Assembly (NCBI GenBank): GCA_963816315.1
Contig: CAWFJZ010000013.1
Span: 62,001 to 126,000 of the forward strand
Direction of reading: 5' to 3'
DNA from: CADEEN01 sp963816315
Lineage (GTDB): Bacteria > Pseudomonadota > Gammaproteobacteria > Burkholderiales > Burkholderiaceae_C
Length of the DNA: 64,000 nucleotides
The notes under the pieces were generated by a model. The model saw only the letters and a list, made by a program, of their open reading frames with translations. It had not been told where the DNA came from and searched no databases. This document shows positions 8,039 through 16,905 of the stretch, piece after piece. The first letter of the stretch is position 1, and each line of letters opens with the position of its first letter. The position numbers and the translations under genes were made by a program.

Positions 8039-8114
8039 GACAGAACCCCGTGCAGTGAAGGTCCCTGCACAACGGCCGATGGCGCACGGCGCTGACGTGA
8101 AGCAAGGTAAAGCT

Positions 8115-9092
8115 GTGATCACCGATGCCAACCGCCGCGTCGCCCTCGCCGTGTCGATCGGCTCGCTCTGGAGCGCTGCCGCACGGCCCCAACCCGCGGC
8201 CGACACGCGGCCGATCACGCTCGTCGTGCCTTTCGCGCCCGGCGGCATCGCCGACCTGACCGCGCGCGCGGTGGCCAAGGAAATGAGCGCGTCGCTCAAG
8301 CAGCCGATCGTCGTCGATAACAAGCCGAGCGCCGGCGCCATCGTCGGCTCGCAGCAGGTGGTGCGCGCCGCGCCCGACGGCCTGACGCTGCTGTTGATGA
8401 GCAATGCCAACGCGGTCAGTGCCGGGCTGTTTCGCAACCTGCCGTTCGATGCGGTCAATGACTTCGCGCCGATCACGACGCTCGGTCTTTTCGATCTGGC
8501 GTTGTTCGTCGCTGCCGACTCGCCGCTGAAGACGGTTGCTCACCTGCTCACGCGCGCGCGGGCGCAGCCGGGCAAGTTGACCATGGGCACCATCGCCGCC
8601 GGCAGCACGCAGCACCTGGCCGCCGAGTACTTCAAATCGCTGTCGGGCATCGACGCCGTGATCGTGCCGTACAAAGGCACGCCGGCGGTGATCACGGCGC
8701 TGCGCAGCGGCGAGATCGATGTCGGCTTCGAAATCCTGGGGCCGATGTTGGGCCAGGTGCAAGGCAAGGTGCTGCGCGCGCTGGCCGTGACGTTGGACCG
8801 CCGCTTCGCAGCGCTGCCCGAGGTGCCGACGGTGATGGAGTCGGGCCTGGCGAGCTACAACGTCGCCTCTTGGAATGCGCTGGCCGCGCCGGCGAAGACG
8901 CCGCGCGCCGTCACCCTGCGGCTGCAACGCGCGGCCGTGCAGGCGCTGGCGATGCGCGCTGTGCAGTCGCAACTGCAAGCGCTCGGTGTGCGTGCGCAGG
9001 GCGGCACGCCGCAGCAGTTGCAGCAGTTGCTGGCGTCCGAGATCAAGCGCTGGGCCGACGTCATCGTGCAAGCCAAAATCGAACGCCAGTGA
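8115..9092 (+). CDS. Tripartite tricarboxylate transporter (Bug family) solute-binding protein
   Basis: A Bug/TctC-type periplasmic receptor, about 325 residues from the GTG at 8115. The diagnostic PITLVVPFAPGG...D..AR motif comes after the export signal, followed by QPIVVDNKPSAGAIVG and the GTIAAGSTQHLAAEYF and PYKGTPAV loops that bind a carboxylate. The GTG start is preferred over the in-frame ATG at 8037, because it has an AAGGTAA upstream and places a short hydrophobic signal at the N-terminus. No TctA/TctB membrane genes are adjacent, as is common for the many orphan Bug proteins of Burkholderiales. The ligand is unknown; an aromatic or hydroaromatic acid is suggested only by context. 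Confidence 0.88.
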   Translation: MITDANRRVALAVSIGSLWSAAARPQPAADTRPITLVVPFAPGGIADLTARAVAKEMSASLKQPIVVDNKPSAGAIVGSQQVVRAAPDGLTLLLMSNANAVSAGLFRNLPFDAVNDFAPITTLGLFDLALFVAADSPLKTVAHLLTRARAQPGKLTMGTIAAGSTQHLAAEYFKSLSGIDAVIVPYKGTPAVITALRSGEIDVGFEILGPMLGQVQGKVLRALAVTLDRRFAALPEVPTVMESGLASYNVASWNALAAPAKTPRAVTLRLQRAAVQALAMRAVQSQLQALGVRAQGGTPQQLQQLLASEIKRWADVIVQAKIERQ

Positions 9093-9100
9093 GTCACACC

Positions 9101-9781
9101 ATGTCCCAACCCATGATCACCGGCATTTCCTCGATGGCCACGCGCGCACTGCTGGCCGAGTTGACGGCGGCCTACGGCTCGCGGGTGGCGATCGAGTCGG
9201 TCGGCGGCGTCGATGCGGCCAAGCGCGTGGCCGCCGGCGAAGCCTTCGACGTGGTCGTGCTGGCCGCTGACGCGATCGACAAGCTGGTTGCCGCCGGCCG
9301 TGTGCTCGCCGGCAGCAAGGTCGATCTCGTGCATTCGGGTGTAGCGGTGGCGGTGAAGGCCGGCGCCGCACATCCGGACATCGCTTCGGAAGAAGCCGTC
9401 AAGCGCGCCGTGCTCGCCGCGCCGACGCTCGGCTACTCCACCGGCCCGAGCGGCGTGCAACTGGCGAAGCTGTTCGAGCGTTGGGGGATCGCGCAGGAGA
9501 TTGCGCCGCGCATCGTGCAGGCGCCGCCGGGTGTCCCTGTCGGCACACTGGTCGCGCGTGGTGAGGTGGCGCTGGGCTTTCAGCAATTGAGCGAACTGAT
9601 GAGCCTGCCAGGCATCGACGTGCTCGGCCCGTTGCCGCCCGCGATCCAGATCACCACCACGTTTTCGGCCGGCGTCTGCGCGGCGTCGTCGCAACCCGAT
9701 GCAGCGCGTGCGCTGCTCGCGTTCTTGGCCGCGCCCGGCAAGGCTGCAACCAAACGACAGCACGGCATGGAGCCCGCATGA
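9101..9781 (+). CDS. ModA-like substrate-binding domain protein without signal peptide
   Basis: A 226-residue type II periplasmic-binding fold, similar to the molybdate-binding ModA group: AFDVVVLAADAIDKLVAAGRV, SGVAVAVKAGA, and a C-terminal ARALLAFLAAPG. The ATG at 9101 follows the Bug gene by only 8 bases. There is no export signal, so a cytoplasmic location or a trafficking partner is unclear. No ABC permease or ATPase is adjacent. Such ModA-like proteins are often found in aromatic-acid clusters of Burkholderiales; their ligand is not established. Confidence 0.75.
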   Translation: MSQPMITGISSMATRALLAELTAAYGSRVAIESVGGVDAAKRVAAGEAFDVVVLAADAIDKLVAAGRVLAGSKVDLVHSGVAVAVKAGAAHPDIASEEAVKRAVLAAPTLGYSTGPSGVQLAKLFERWGIAQEIAPRIVQAPPGVPVGTLVARGEVALGFQQLSELMSLPGIDVLGPLPPAIQITTTFSAGVCAASSQPDAARALLAFLAAPGKAATKRQHGMEPA

Positions 9782-9806
9782 TCATCGACATCCAGACCGA
9801 GCTCGT

Positions 9807-9843
9807 CTTGCTCCCGCTCCCGCCCTGCGGGAGAGGGAGCAAG
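9807..9843. repeat. Perfect-arm hairpin just before the DUF1932 gene start
   Basis: CTTGCTCCC-g-CTCCCGC, loop CCT, then GCGGGAG-a-GGGAGCAAG: a 17-base-pair stem with one mismatch. It is followed at once by ACATGA, the start of the next gene, and takes the place where the ribosome-binding site should be. It resembles the other intra-operonic hairpin elements in position but not in sequence. Confidence 0.7.
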
Positions 9844-9845
9844 AC

Positions 9846-10742
9846 ATGAAGATCGCCCTCATCGGCTACGGCGAAGTCGGCAGGATCCTCGCCGAGGACT
9901 TGGCTGCGCAGGGGCACAGTGTTGTCGCCTACGACATCAAGCTCGAAGGCGAGGGCGGCAAAGCGCTTCGCGACCACGCGGCGAAGCTCGGCATCACGCT
10001 CGCCGCTTCGCACGAATCGGCCGTGCAGCGCACCGAGCTCGTGATCAGCGCCGTCACGGCCAGCCAGGCCGTGCCAGTGGCCGCAGCGATAGCGCCCGGA
10101 TTGGCCAAGGCAGCCTACGTGCTCGACTTCAACTCCGCATCGCCCGGCGCCAAGATTCGCGCCGCTGCGATCGTCAACGCCGCCGGCGGCCGCTATGTCG
10201 AAGGTGCGGTGATGACGTTGATCCCGCCGTACCGCATCAAGGTGCCGCTGCTGCTCGGCGGGCCCGACGCGGCGGCGCTGCAACCGCTGCTCGAGCAACT
10301 CGGCTTTGCCGCCAAGGTGGCCAGCGACCAACTCGGCGTCGCCAGCGCGACCAAGATGTGCCGCAGCGTGATGATCAAGGGCCTGGAGGCGATGGTCATC
10401 GAGAGCTTCACCACGGCGCGCCACTACGGCGTCGAAGACGCGGTCATCGCGTCGCTGCAGGAGACCTTCCCCGGCATCGATTGGGAGAAGCAGGGCGCGT
10501 ATTTTTTCCAGCGTGTGATCGAACATGGCCGCCGCCGCAGCGAAGAGGTGCGCGAAGTGGCCGTCACGGTGCGCGAAGCCGGCCTCGAGCCGCACAGCGC
10601 GGCAGGCACGGCCGAACGGCAGGCGTGGGTGGCAGACCTCGCCGATGCAGGCGTCTTCGGCGTCAAGGGCACGAAGGACTTTGCGCGCAGCGCCGATTGG
10701 CGCAGAGAAGCCGACCGCATCCTGAAGAAGGTACAGCCATGA
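9846..10742 (+). CDS. NAD(P)-dependent oxidoreductase of the DUF1932 (6-phosphogluconate dehydrogenase-like) family
   Basis: A 298-residue protein. The N-terminal Rossmann domain starts at the first residues (MKIALIGYGEVGRIL, GxGxxG at 7-12). The C-terminal helical DUF1932 domain begins at about residue 190 (SATKMCRSVMIKGLEAM). It is related to beta-hydroxyacid dehydrogenases. The ATG at 9846 is chosen because the Rossmann strand starts there; the longer upstream frame runs through the hairpin. The stop overlaps the next reading frame (ATGA), a hydrolase remnant of the protocatechuate meta-cleavage pathway. A role with aromatic-ring catabolites is possible but unproven. Confidence 0.85.
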   Translation: MKIALIGYGEVGRILAEDLAAQGHSVVAYDIKLEGEGGKALRDHAAKLGITLAASHESAVQRTELVISAVTASQAVPVAAAIAPGLAKAAYVLDFNSASPGAKIRAAAIVNAAGGRYVEGAVMTLIPPYRIKVPLLLGGPDAAALQPLLEQLGFAAKVASDQLGVASATKMCRSVMIKGLEAMVIESFTTARHYGVEDAVIASLQETFPGIDWEKQGAYFFQRVIEHGRRRSEEVREVAVTVREAGLEPHSAAGTAERQAWVADLADAGVFGVKGTKDFARSADWRREADRILKKVQP

Positions 10743-10849
10743 CATTCGAGAAGACTCCCGGCTGGCTCGACTGGTACGCCGGCCCGAGCAAACCCAAGTT
10801 CAAGTTGCCGCCCTGCAGCGTCGATGAGCTCGAGCAGCAACTGCTCTAG
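10739..10849 (+). pseudogene. N-terminal remnant of a 2-pyrone-4,6-dicarboxylate hydrolase (LigI-like)
   Basis: A 36-codon frame beginning TPGWLDWYAGPSKPKFKLPP. This closely matches the N-terminus I recall for pyrone-dicarboxylate hydrolases, which continues with GAVDAHCHVFGPG. Here the sequence becomes CSVDELEQQLL and stops before the metal-binding HxH motif. It starts by ATGA overlap with the previous gene. The enzyme hydrolyses the pyrone in protocatechuate 4,5-cleavage. The remnant suggests that this operon once carried that step and that about 260 codons were lost. Confidence 0.6.
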
Positions 10850-10858
10850 CGGCCTGAT

Positions 10859-11776
10859 CTGAACATCCTCACAGTCACCACCCCGATCTACCTGCTGATC
10901 GGGCTCGGCTATGTCGCTGTGCGCGCCGGCTGGCTGGCGCGTGCCGACATGCGCGTGCTCGGCCAGTTCGTGCTGCGCTTCGCGCTGCCGGCGCTGCTGT
11001 TCACGATGCTGGCGCGGCGCTCGGTGGCCGAGATCTTCGACGCGCGCTACCTGCTGGCCTACCTCGGCGGCTCGCTGATCGCACTTGCTGCCGGCTGGTT
11101 GTACGCGCGCGGCAAAGGCGCTTCGTATCGCGCCTTCGTCGGCATGGGCATGTCGTTTTCCAACAGCGGCTATGTCGGCGTGCCGGTGCTGTTGCCCTGG
11201 CTCGGCCCGCCGGCGGCTGTGGCCATCGCGCTCGCGATGATCGTCGAGAACCTGGTGATGCTGCCGCTGGTGCTGACCCTGGCCGAGCGCGACAGCGCAC
11301 GGCGGGCTTCCGTCGCTGCCGCGCTGCGCGAGGTCGCGATGACGCTGCTGCGGCACCCGCTGGTGATCGCGATCGTCGCCGGCATCGTCGTGGCGGCATT
11401 CGCCGTGGTGCTGCCGGCGCCGCTGCAACGCGCGATCGACCTGATGGCGCAGGCCTCGGCCGGCGTTGCGCTGTTCGTCATCGGCGGCTCGCTCGTTGGC
11501 TTGCATCTGGCCGGCGTCAAACAGGATCTGGCGGCGGTGGCGATCGGCAAGCTGGTGCTGCACCCGCTGGCGGTGGCGGCGCTGGCCTGGTGGCTGCTCG
11601 CCGACAACGCGGTGCTGCGCACGGCCGCCATCGCGCTGGCCGCGATGCCGATGCTCGGCATCTACCCGGTGCTGGCGCAGAAGCATGGCCACGACGCGTT
11701 CTGCGCCGCGGCGCTGCTGGTGACGACGGTGGCGTCGTTCTTCACGCTGAGTGGGTTGCTGTGGTGGTTGTCGTAG
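10859..11776 (+). CDS. AEC-family transporter, possible CTG start
   Basis: An auxin-efflux-carrier-family membrane protein with about ten hydrophobic segments and the internal two-fold arrangement. SNSGYVGVPVL near residue 100 is the family Asn/Gly motif. Homologues start MNIL, and the codons here read CTG AAC ATC CTC ACA GTC. The natural first codon therefore appears as CTG at 10859, after a TAG at 10847. The next accepted start, GTG at 10919, would remove most of the first helix. Either CTG is used or an A has become C or been miscalled. Such carriers export or import organic acids; the substrate is unknown. Confidence 0.8.
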   Translation: MNILTVTTPIYLLIGLGYVAVRAGWLARADMRVLGQFVLRFALPALLFTMLARRSVAEIFDARYLLAYLGGSLIALAAGWLYARGKGASYRAFVGMGMSFSNSGYVGVPVLLPWLGPPAAVAIALAMIVENLVMLPLVLTLAERDSARRASVAAALREVAMTLLRHPLVIAIVAGIVVAAFAVVLPAPLQRAIDLMAQASAGVALFVIGGSLVGLHLAGVKQDLAAVAIGKLVLHPLAVAALAWWLLADNAVLRTAAIALAAMPMLGIYPVLAQKHGHDAFCAAALLVTTVASFFTLSGLLWWLS

Positions 11777-11799
11777 GTGCAGCAGTGCGGCGTTCAGTC

Positions 11800-12840
11800 A
11801 GCTGCTGCACCGCGCTTGGCGCGACTTTGCCGCGTACTTTCACGTATCGCCCCGGTGCTGGTTCGATCGGCCGGTGCTTCGCATTGCCCGCTTGTTCTTG
11901 CCGGCCGGGTTGATCACTCCGGCGATGTGGCCGCTGGCGCCGAGCACGAACTGCGATTTGCCGCCCACCAGCTATGTGCTGCGGTAGGCCGCATGCCACG
12001 GCACGATGTGATCGTCTTGCGTGGCGAGCACGTAGCTCGGCATGTCGATCTTGCCGAGATCGATGTCGGCGCCGCTGATCGTGCGTGCGAGCGCCAGCGC
12101 CTTCATCGCGCCTTGCTAGAGGTGGTCGTCCCATGTCGTCTGGCCCAGCTCCGGGCCCGGGTTGCACCAGGAGACCAAGAACACCGTCTGGCCCTGTTCG
12201 CAGGCGAAGCGCACGAACGAGTTGTCGGGCTGCAGGTCGAGGATGTAGAACTTGTTGATGCACGGCGGCACGATCATGAGCGACCGCTGCGCCACCTTCT
12301 CGGTCAGCGGCGCGATGGATCAACTGGAACAGCGGATTCTCGAACACCACCGAACCTTGCGACACGGCCACGTTGCGTCCGACTTCGAAGGCGCTCTCGT
12401 CGGTGATCGAGATGCGGCCGCGCTTCATGTCGCCGGCCAGATTGGCCAAGCCCGCGTTGAGGCTGGCGCCACCGGTCTCGAAGGCGAGCTTGATCGCATC
12501 CGGATTGGTGGCCGCGAAATTGGCCGGGCTCATCGAGTCGATCCACTGGCGTGTGAAGCAGGCGCGAGTTGATCAGGTAGCTCTGCTCGAGCAGGCTGTA
12601 CCAGGGGTTGTCGCGCCACTCGCCGGCAGTGAAGCGGCGGTCGCCGCGCTCGGGGGCAATCACCGGCTCCTGCGCTTGACCGGCAGCGCGCGCCATCGTC
12701 CCCATCCACAGCGCCGTCTGCTGCTGCCACCAGCGCGCCTGCAGTGCGGCCGAGGACAGCTACATCAGGTTCTGACCGGACGAGAGCAGCCCTTGGACGA
12801 ACTCGTCCGGCATCTTGAAGGCGAGACCATGAGCGGCGGC
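11800..12840 (-). pseudogene. phaC: Decayed class I poly(3-hydroxyalkanoate) synthase gene
   Basis: Read 12840 to 11800, three frames together give recognisable PhaC segments. The first ends SSGQNLM then TAG. Next comes FTAGEWRDNPWYSLLEQSYL. After a loss of about 20-25 codons follows RQWIDSMSPANFAATNPDAI. After a frameshift follow INKFYILDLQPDNSFVRFA and WDDHL then TAG. Roughly 130 codons containing the lipase-like box with the nucleophilic Cys are missing. The sequence then resumes at IDMPSYVLATQDDHIVPW, a TAG, and GASGHIAGVINPAGKNKR. After another deletion the C-terminal IEPAPGRYVK ends it. Three stop codons fit single substitutions of Gln or Glu codons. No functional synthase can be made. 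The phasin gene lies upstream on the same strand. Confidence 0.88.
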
Positions 12841-12857
12841 GCCTCAGGTGACAAGGC

Positions 12858-13280
12858 CTACTTGGGCGACAGCATCTGCTGGACTTCCGCCATGCTCGCC
12901 TTGGCGCGCCCGGTCAGGCTCGCCACCGCGTCCACCTGTGACTTGTGGGCCATCTCGCCGAGCGTCTTCATGTCGGCCAGCATCTTCTGCCAGGCTTCGC
13001 GGGCGGCCTCGGACTGTTGGCCGGCGTCGGGCAGTCCCGCTTTGCCGCTGGTGATGCCGTTGGCGGATTGCTGGAGGCCCTGCATCGCCTGGGTCAGCAT
13101 GTCGCGCTGCGTGCTCGCCAGTGCCTGCATCGCTTCGTACGCGGCCTGGTTGGCTTCGACCAACGCCTGCACGTCCTTGCGCCGGGCGTCGACGAACGGC
13201 GCCATGTCGAGCCCCGGAACCTTGAACTGTTCGAGCATCGCGGTCAGATCGCCGAACGGGTTGGATACATCCTTTGCCAT
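12858..13280 (-). CDS. phaP: Phasin, PHA granule-associated protein
   Basis: A 140-residue helical amphipathic protein of the TIGR01841 phasin type: NPFGDLTAMLEQFKVPGLDM at the N-terminus, then DARRKDVQALVEANQAAYE and a helical C-terminal half rich in Ala, Gln and Met. Phasins coat polyhydroxyalkanoate granules. A GGAGA ribosome site precedes the ATG (CGACAGGAGAAATGCAATG on the coding strand). The gene is intact although the downstream synthase gene is destroyed, so a functional synthase may lie elsewhere in the genome. Confidence 0.85.
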   Translation of the reverse strand: MAKDVSNPFGDLTAMLEQFKVPGLDMAPFVDARRKDVQALVEANQAAYEAMQALASTQRDMLTQAMQGLQQSANGITSGKAGLPDAGQQSEAAREAWQKMLADMKTLGEMAHKSQVDAVASLTGRAKASMAEVQQMLSPK

Positions 13281-13430
13281 TGCATTTCTCCTGTCGAGTG
13301 TTCGAAGGCCAGTCTATGCAGGCGGCGCTGCACGTTCTGTGCGGCAGCACACGCTGCGCCGATTGCATTCCCGCTGAGTGCGCGAGCGAACAGAGCGCCG
13401 GCCGCAATCGGACTACCGTGAACGCAGCCC

Positions 13431-15075
13431 ATGACACGCTCCAATCCCTATGCCCTCGGCCTCGACAAGAACGAGGCCAACTTCGTCGCCCTGTCGCCGC
13501 TGAGCTTCATCGAACGCTCGGCCGCGGTCTATCCGGATCGGATCGCGCTGATCTACGGATCGCGCCGGCAGACCTGGCGCGACACGTATGCGCGCTCGCG
13601 ACGGCTGGCCAGTGCGCTGCGGCAGCGCGGCATCGGCGAAGGCGACACGGTCGCGGCGATGCTGCCCAACGTGCCCGCGATGTTCGAGGCGCATTTCGGC
13701 GTGCCGATGTCGCGGCGCGGTGCTCAACACGCTCAACACGCGGCTCGACGCCGAGGCCATCGCCTTCATGCTGCAGCATGGCGAAGCCAAGGTGCTGCTG
13801 ACCGATCGCGAGTTCTCCGGCGTGATCGGCAAGGCCCTCGCGATGCTGGGCGAGCGGCGGCCGTTGGTGATCGAAGTCGAGGATGAAGACGCGCCCGCCG
13901 GCGGGCCGCTCGGCACGGTGTCGTACGAAGCCTTTCTCGCCGAAGGCGACGCCGACTTCAACTGGCAGCTGCCGGCCGACGAGTGGAATGCAATCGCGCT
14001 CAACTACACCTCGGGCACCACCGGCAATCCGAAGGGCGTGGTCACGCATCACCGCGGCGCCTACCTCAACGCCGCCTCGAACGTCGTGACCTGGGAGATG
14101 CCGCGCCATGCGGTGTATCTGTGGACGCTGCCGATGTTCCACTGCAACGGCTGGTGCTTTCCGTGGACGCTCGCGCTGCAGGCGGGTATCAGCGTGTGCC
14201 TGCGCAAGGTGGACACGGCCCTGATCTTCAAACTGATCCGCGAGCATCAGGTGACCCACCTGTGCGGCGCGCCGATCGTCTACGGCATGCTGATCGACGC
14301 GCCCGCAGCGCAGCGCGCCGGCATCACGCACACGATCAACGGCCTGATCGCAGGCTCGGCGCCGCCGGGCGCCATCATCGAAGGCTGCGAGCGCATCGGC
14401 ATCGCGATCACGCATGTCTACGGCCTGACCGAGTCCTACGGGCCGGCAGCGGTGTGCGCCCAACAGCCCGAGTGGGCGAGCCTGCCGATAGAAGAGCGGG
14501 CGACGCTCAACGCACGCCAGGGCGTGGCCTATCCGATGCAGCAATCGATCACGGTGCTGGACCCGCAGACGCTGCAGCCGGTGCCGGCCGACGGCCAGAC
14601 CATGGGCGAGATTTTCTTCCGCGGCAACCTGTTGATGAAGGGCTACCTGAAGAACGCGCAGGCCACCGAAGAAGCCTTCGCCGGCGGCTGGTTCCACACC
14701 GGCGACCTGGCGGTCAAGCAGGCCGACGGCTACGTCAAGATCAAGGACCGCAGCAAGGACGTGATCATCTCCGGCGGCGAGAACATCTCCAGCGTCGAAG
14801 TCGAGGAAGTGCTGTACCGGCACCCCGCGGTGATGATGGCGGCGGTGGTGGCCAAGCCCGATCCGAAGTGGGGCGAGGTGGCGGCGGCGTTCGTCGAGCT
14901 GCGCGACGGCGCGACGGCCACCGAGGCCGAGATCATCGAGCACTGCCGCGCCGAGATGGCGCGCTTCAAGGTACCCAAACAAGTGATCTTCGGCGTGTTG
15001 CCGAAGACCTCGACCGGCAAGATCCAGAAGTTCGTGCTGCGCGAGCAACTGCGTTCGGCCTCGGCCATCGACTGA
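13431..15075 (+). CDS. Acyl-CoA synthetase (AMP-forming), interrupted by one frameshift
   Basis: An ANL-superfamily ligase of about 548 residues once one extra base is removed. The N-terminal part (to MFEAHFGVPMS) is in one frame. From GAVLNTLNTRLDAEAIAFML on, it continues in the next, and the surplus C lies near 13714. Motifs are complete: YTSGTTGNPKGV (P-loop), YGLTESYGP, WFHTGDLA, KDRSKDVIISGGENIS and the C-terminal KTSTGKIQK lysine loop. Closest families are medium/branched-chain or DmdB-like acyl-CoA ligases. It heads an acyl-CoA oxidation cluster with dehydrogenase, MaoC hydratase and ETF. The break is probably a sequencing error. Confidence 0.88.
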
Positions 15076-15088
15076 AGGCGACAACCCC

Positions 15089-16873
15089 ATGAGCCCCTAC
15101 GCACCCCCGCTGCGCGACATGCTGTTCGCGATGAAGGAACTCGGCGGCCTCGACGCCGTGCTGGCCCAGCCCGGCAACGAAGAGGTCACGGCCGAACTGG
15201 TCGAGGCGATCCTCGACGAGGCGTCGAAGTTCGCGGCCAACGTGCTGGCGCCGATCAATGCGCAGGGCGACAGCCAGGGCTGCCGCTGGAACGACGGCGT
15301 GGTGACCACGGCCGATGGCTTCAAGCAAGCCTACGCCGGCTTCTGCAAGACCGGCTGGAACGGCATGCCGGCGGGTGTCGAGTTCGGTGGGCAGGGCCTG
15401 CCCACGCTGGTGTCGACCGCGGTGCTGGAGATGTGGAAGGCTTCGAACATGGCGTTCTCGCTGTGCCAGATGCTCACGCTCGGCGCGGTCGAGGCGATCA
15501 GCCACCACGCCGGCGACGAACTGAAGCAGCGCTTTCTGCCGGCGATGGTCGAAGGGCGCTGGACCGGCACCATGAACATCACCGAGCCGCAGGCCGGCTC
15601 CGACCTCGCCGCCATCCGCACCAAGGCGGTCCCCGAAGGCGACCACTACCGCATCAGCGGCACCAAGATCTTCATCACCTGGGGCGAGCACGACATGGCG
15701 GAGAACATCATCCACCTCGTGCTGGCGCGCCTGCCGGATGCGCCTGCCGGCGTGAAGGGCATCTCGCTGTTCCTGTGCCCGAAGTTCCTGGTCAACGCCG
15801 ACGGCTCATTGGGCGAGCGCAACGACCTGGTGTGCGCCTCGATCGAACACAAGCTGGGCATCCACGGCAGCGCCACCGCGGTGATGGCGTTCGGCGAAGG
15901 CGCGGGCGCCGTCGGCTGGCTGGTCGGCGAGCCGAACCAGGGCCTCGCGTGCATGTTCACGATGATGAACCACGCGCGCTTGAACGTCGGGCTCGAAGGG
16001 GTTGCGATTTCTGAGCGCGCCTACCAGCAGGCGCGCCAGTACGCGCTCGATCGCGTGCAGGGCAGGACGCTGGGCCGCGAGGGCGCGCCGAGCGCCACCA
16101 TCATCGGCCACCCCGACGTGCGCCGCATGCTGATGGACATGAAAGCGCGCGTCGAGGCGATGCGCGCGCTGGCCTACTACACCGCGGGACAGATGGACCG
16201 CGCCCACGGCCACAAGGACAGCGCGACACGGCAGGCCGCGCAGACGATGGTCGATCTGCTGATCCCGGTCGTGAAGGGCTGGTGTACCGACAGCGCGCTC
16301 GGCATCACGTCGGACGGCGTGCAGATCCACGGCGGCATGGGCTTCATCGAAGAAACCGGCGCCTCGCAACACCTGCGCGACGCGCGCATCACGACCATCT
16401 ACGAAGGCACGACCGGCATCCAGGCCAACGACCTGATCGGGCGCAAGCTGGCCCGCGACGGCGGTGCCGCGATGAAGCGGCTGATCGCCACGATGGGCGA
16501 CGATGCCGCCACGGTGGGCGGGCACGGCGACGCTGTGCTCGGCGCCATCGCCGCGGCACAGGTCAGCGGGTTGCGCGCGCTCACCGAGGCGACCGACTGG
16601 CTGCTCGCCGCCCCGCCGCGCGAAGCCGCGGCCGGGGCCGTGCCGTACCTGCAGCTGTGCGGCACCGTGATCGCAGGCTGGTTGACGTCGCGCGCCGCAG
16701 GTGCCGCGACCGCGCGGCAGGCGAGCGGCGATGCGGACACCGATTTCTTCGCCGCCAAGCGCATCACCGCGCTGCACTATGCGCTGCACGTGCTGCCGCA
16801 AGCCGGCGCGCTGAGCGACACGGTGCGGCACGGCGCGGCCACCACGCTGGGCCTGAGCGACGCGCAGTTCTGA
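15089..16873 (+). CDS. Acyl-CoA dehydrogenase, large DmdC-like type with C-terminal extension
   Basis: A 594-residue FAD enzyme. An N-terminal extension typical of the AcylCoA_DH_N type (PLRDMLFAMKELGGLDAV) is followed by the canonical fold: MNITEPQAGSDLAAIRTKA, QIHGGMGFIEETGASQH and YEGTTGIQANDLIGRK (catalytic Glu near residue 447), then a helical C-terminal domain. Homologues act on medium-chain or 3-methylmercaptopropionyl-CoA substrates, and exact specificity cannot be read from sequence. It begins 13 bases after the ligase stop and precedes a MaoC hydratase and etfBA, which would take its electrons. Confidence 0.92.
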   Translation: MSPYAPPLRDMLFAMKELGGLDAVLAQPGNEEVTAELVEAILDEASKFAANVLAPINAQGDSQGCRWNDGVVTTADGFKQAYAGFCKTGWNGMPAGVEFGGQGLPTLVSTAVLEMWKASNMAFSLCQMLTLGAVEAISHHAGDELKQRFLPAMVEGRWTGTMNITEPQAGSDLAAIRTKAVPEGDHYRISGTKIFITWGEHDMAENIIHLVLARLPDAPAGVKGISLFLCPKFLVNADGSLGERNDLVCASIEHKLGIHGSATAVMAFGEGAGAVGWLVGEPNQGLACMFTMMNHARLNVGLEGVAISERAYQQARQYALDRVQGRTLGREGAPSATIIGHPDVRRMLMDMKARVEAMRALAYYTAGQMDRAHGHKDSATRQAAQTMVDLLIPVVKGWCTDSALGITSDGVQIHGGMGFIEETGASQHLRDARITTIYEGTTGIQANDLIGRKLARDGGAAMKRLIATMGDDAATVGGHGDAVLGAIAAAQVSGLRALTEATDWLLAAPPREAAAGAVPYLQLCGTVIAGWLTSRAAGAATARQASGDADTDFFAAKRITALHYALHVLPQAGALSDTVRHGAATTLGLSDAQF

Positions 16874-16905
16874 ACCCTTCTGCACCGTTACCGAGCGAGA
16901 CACGC

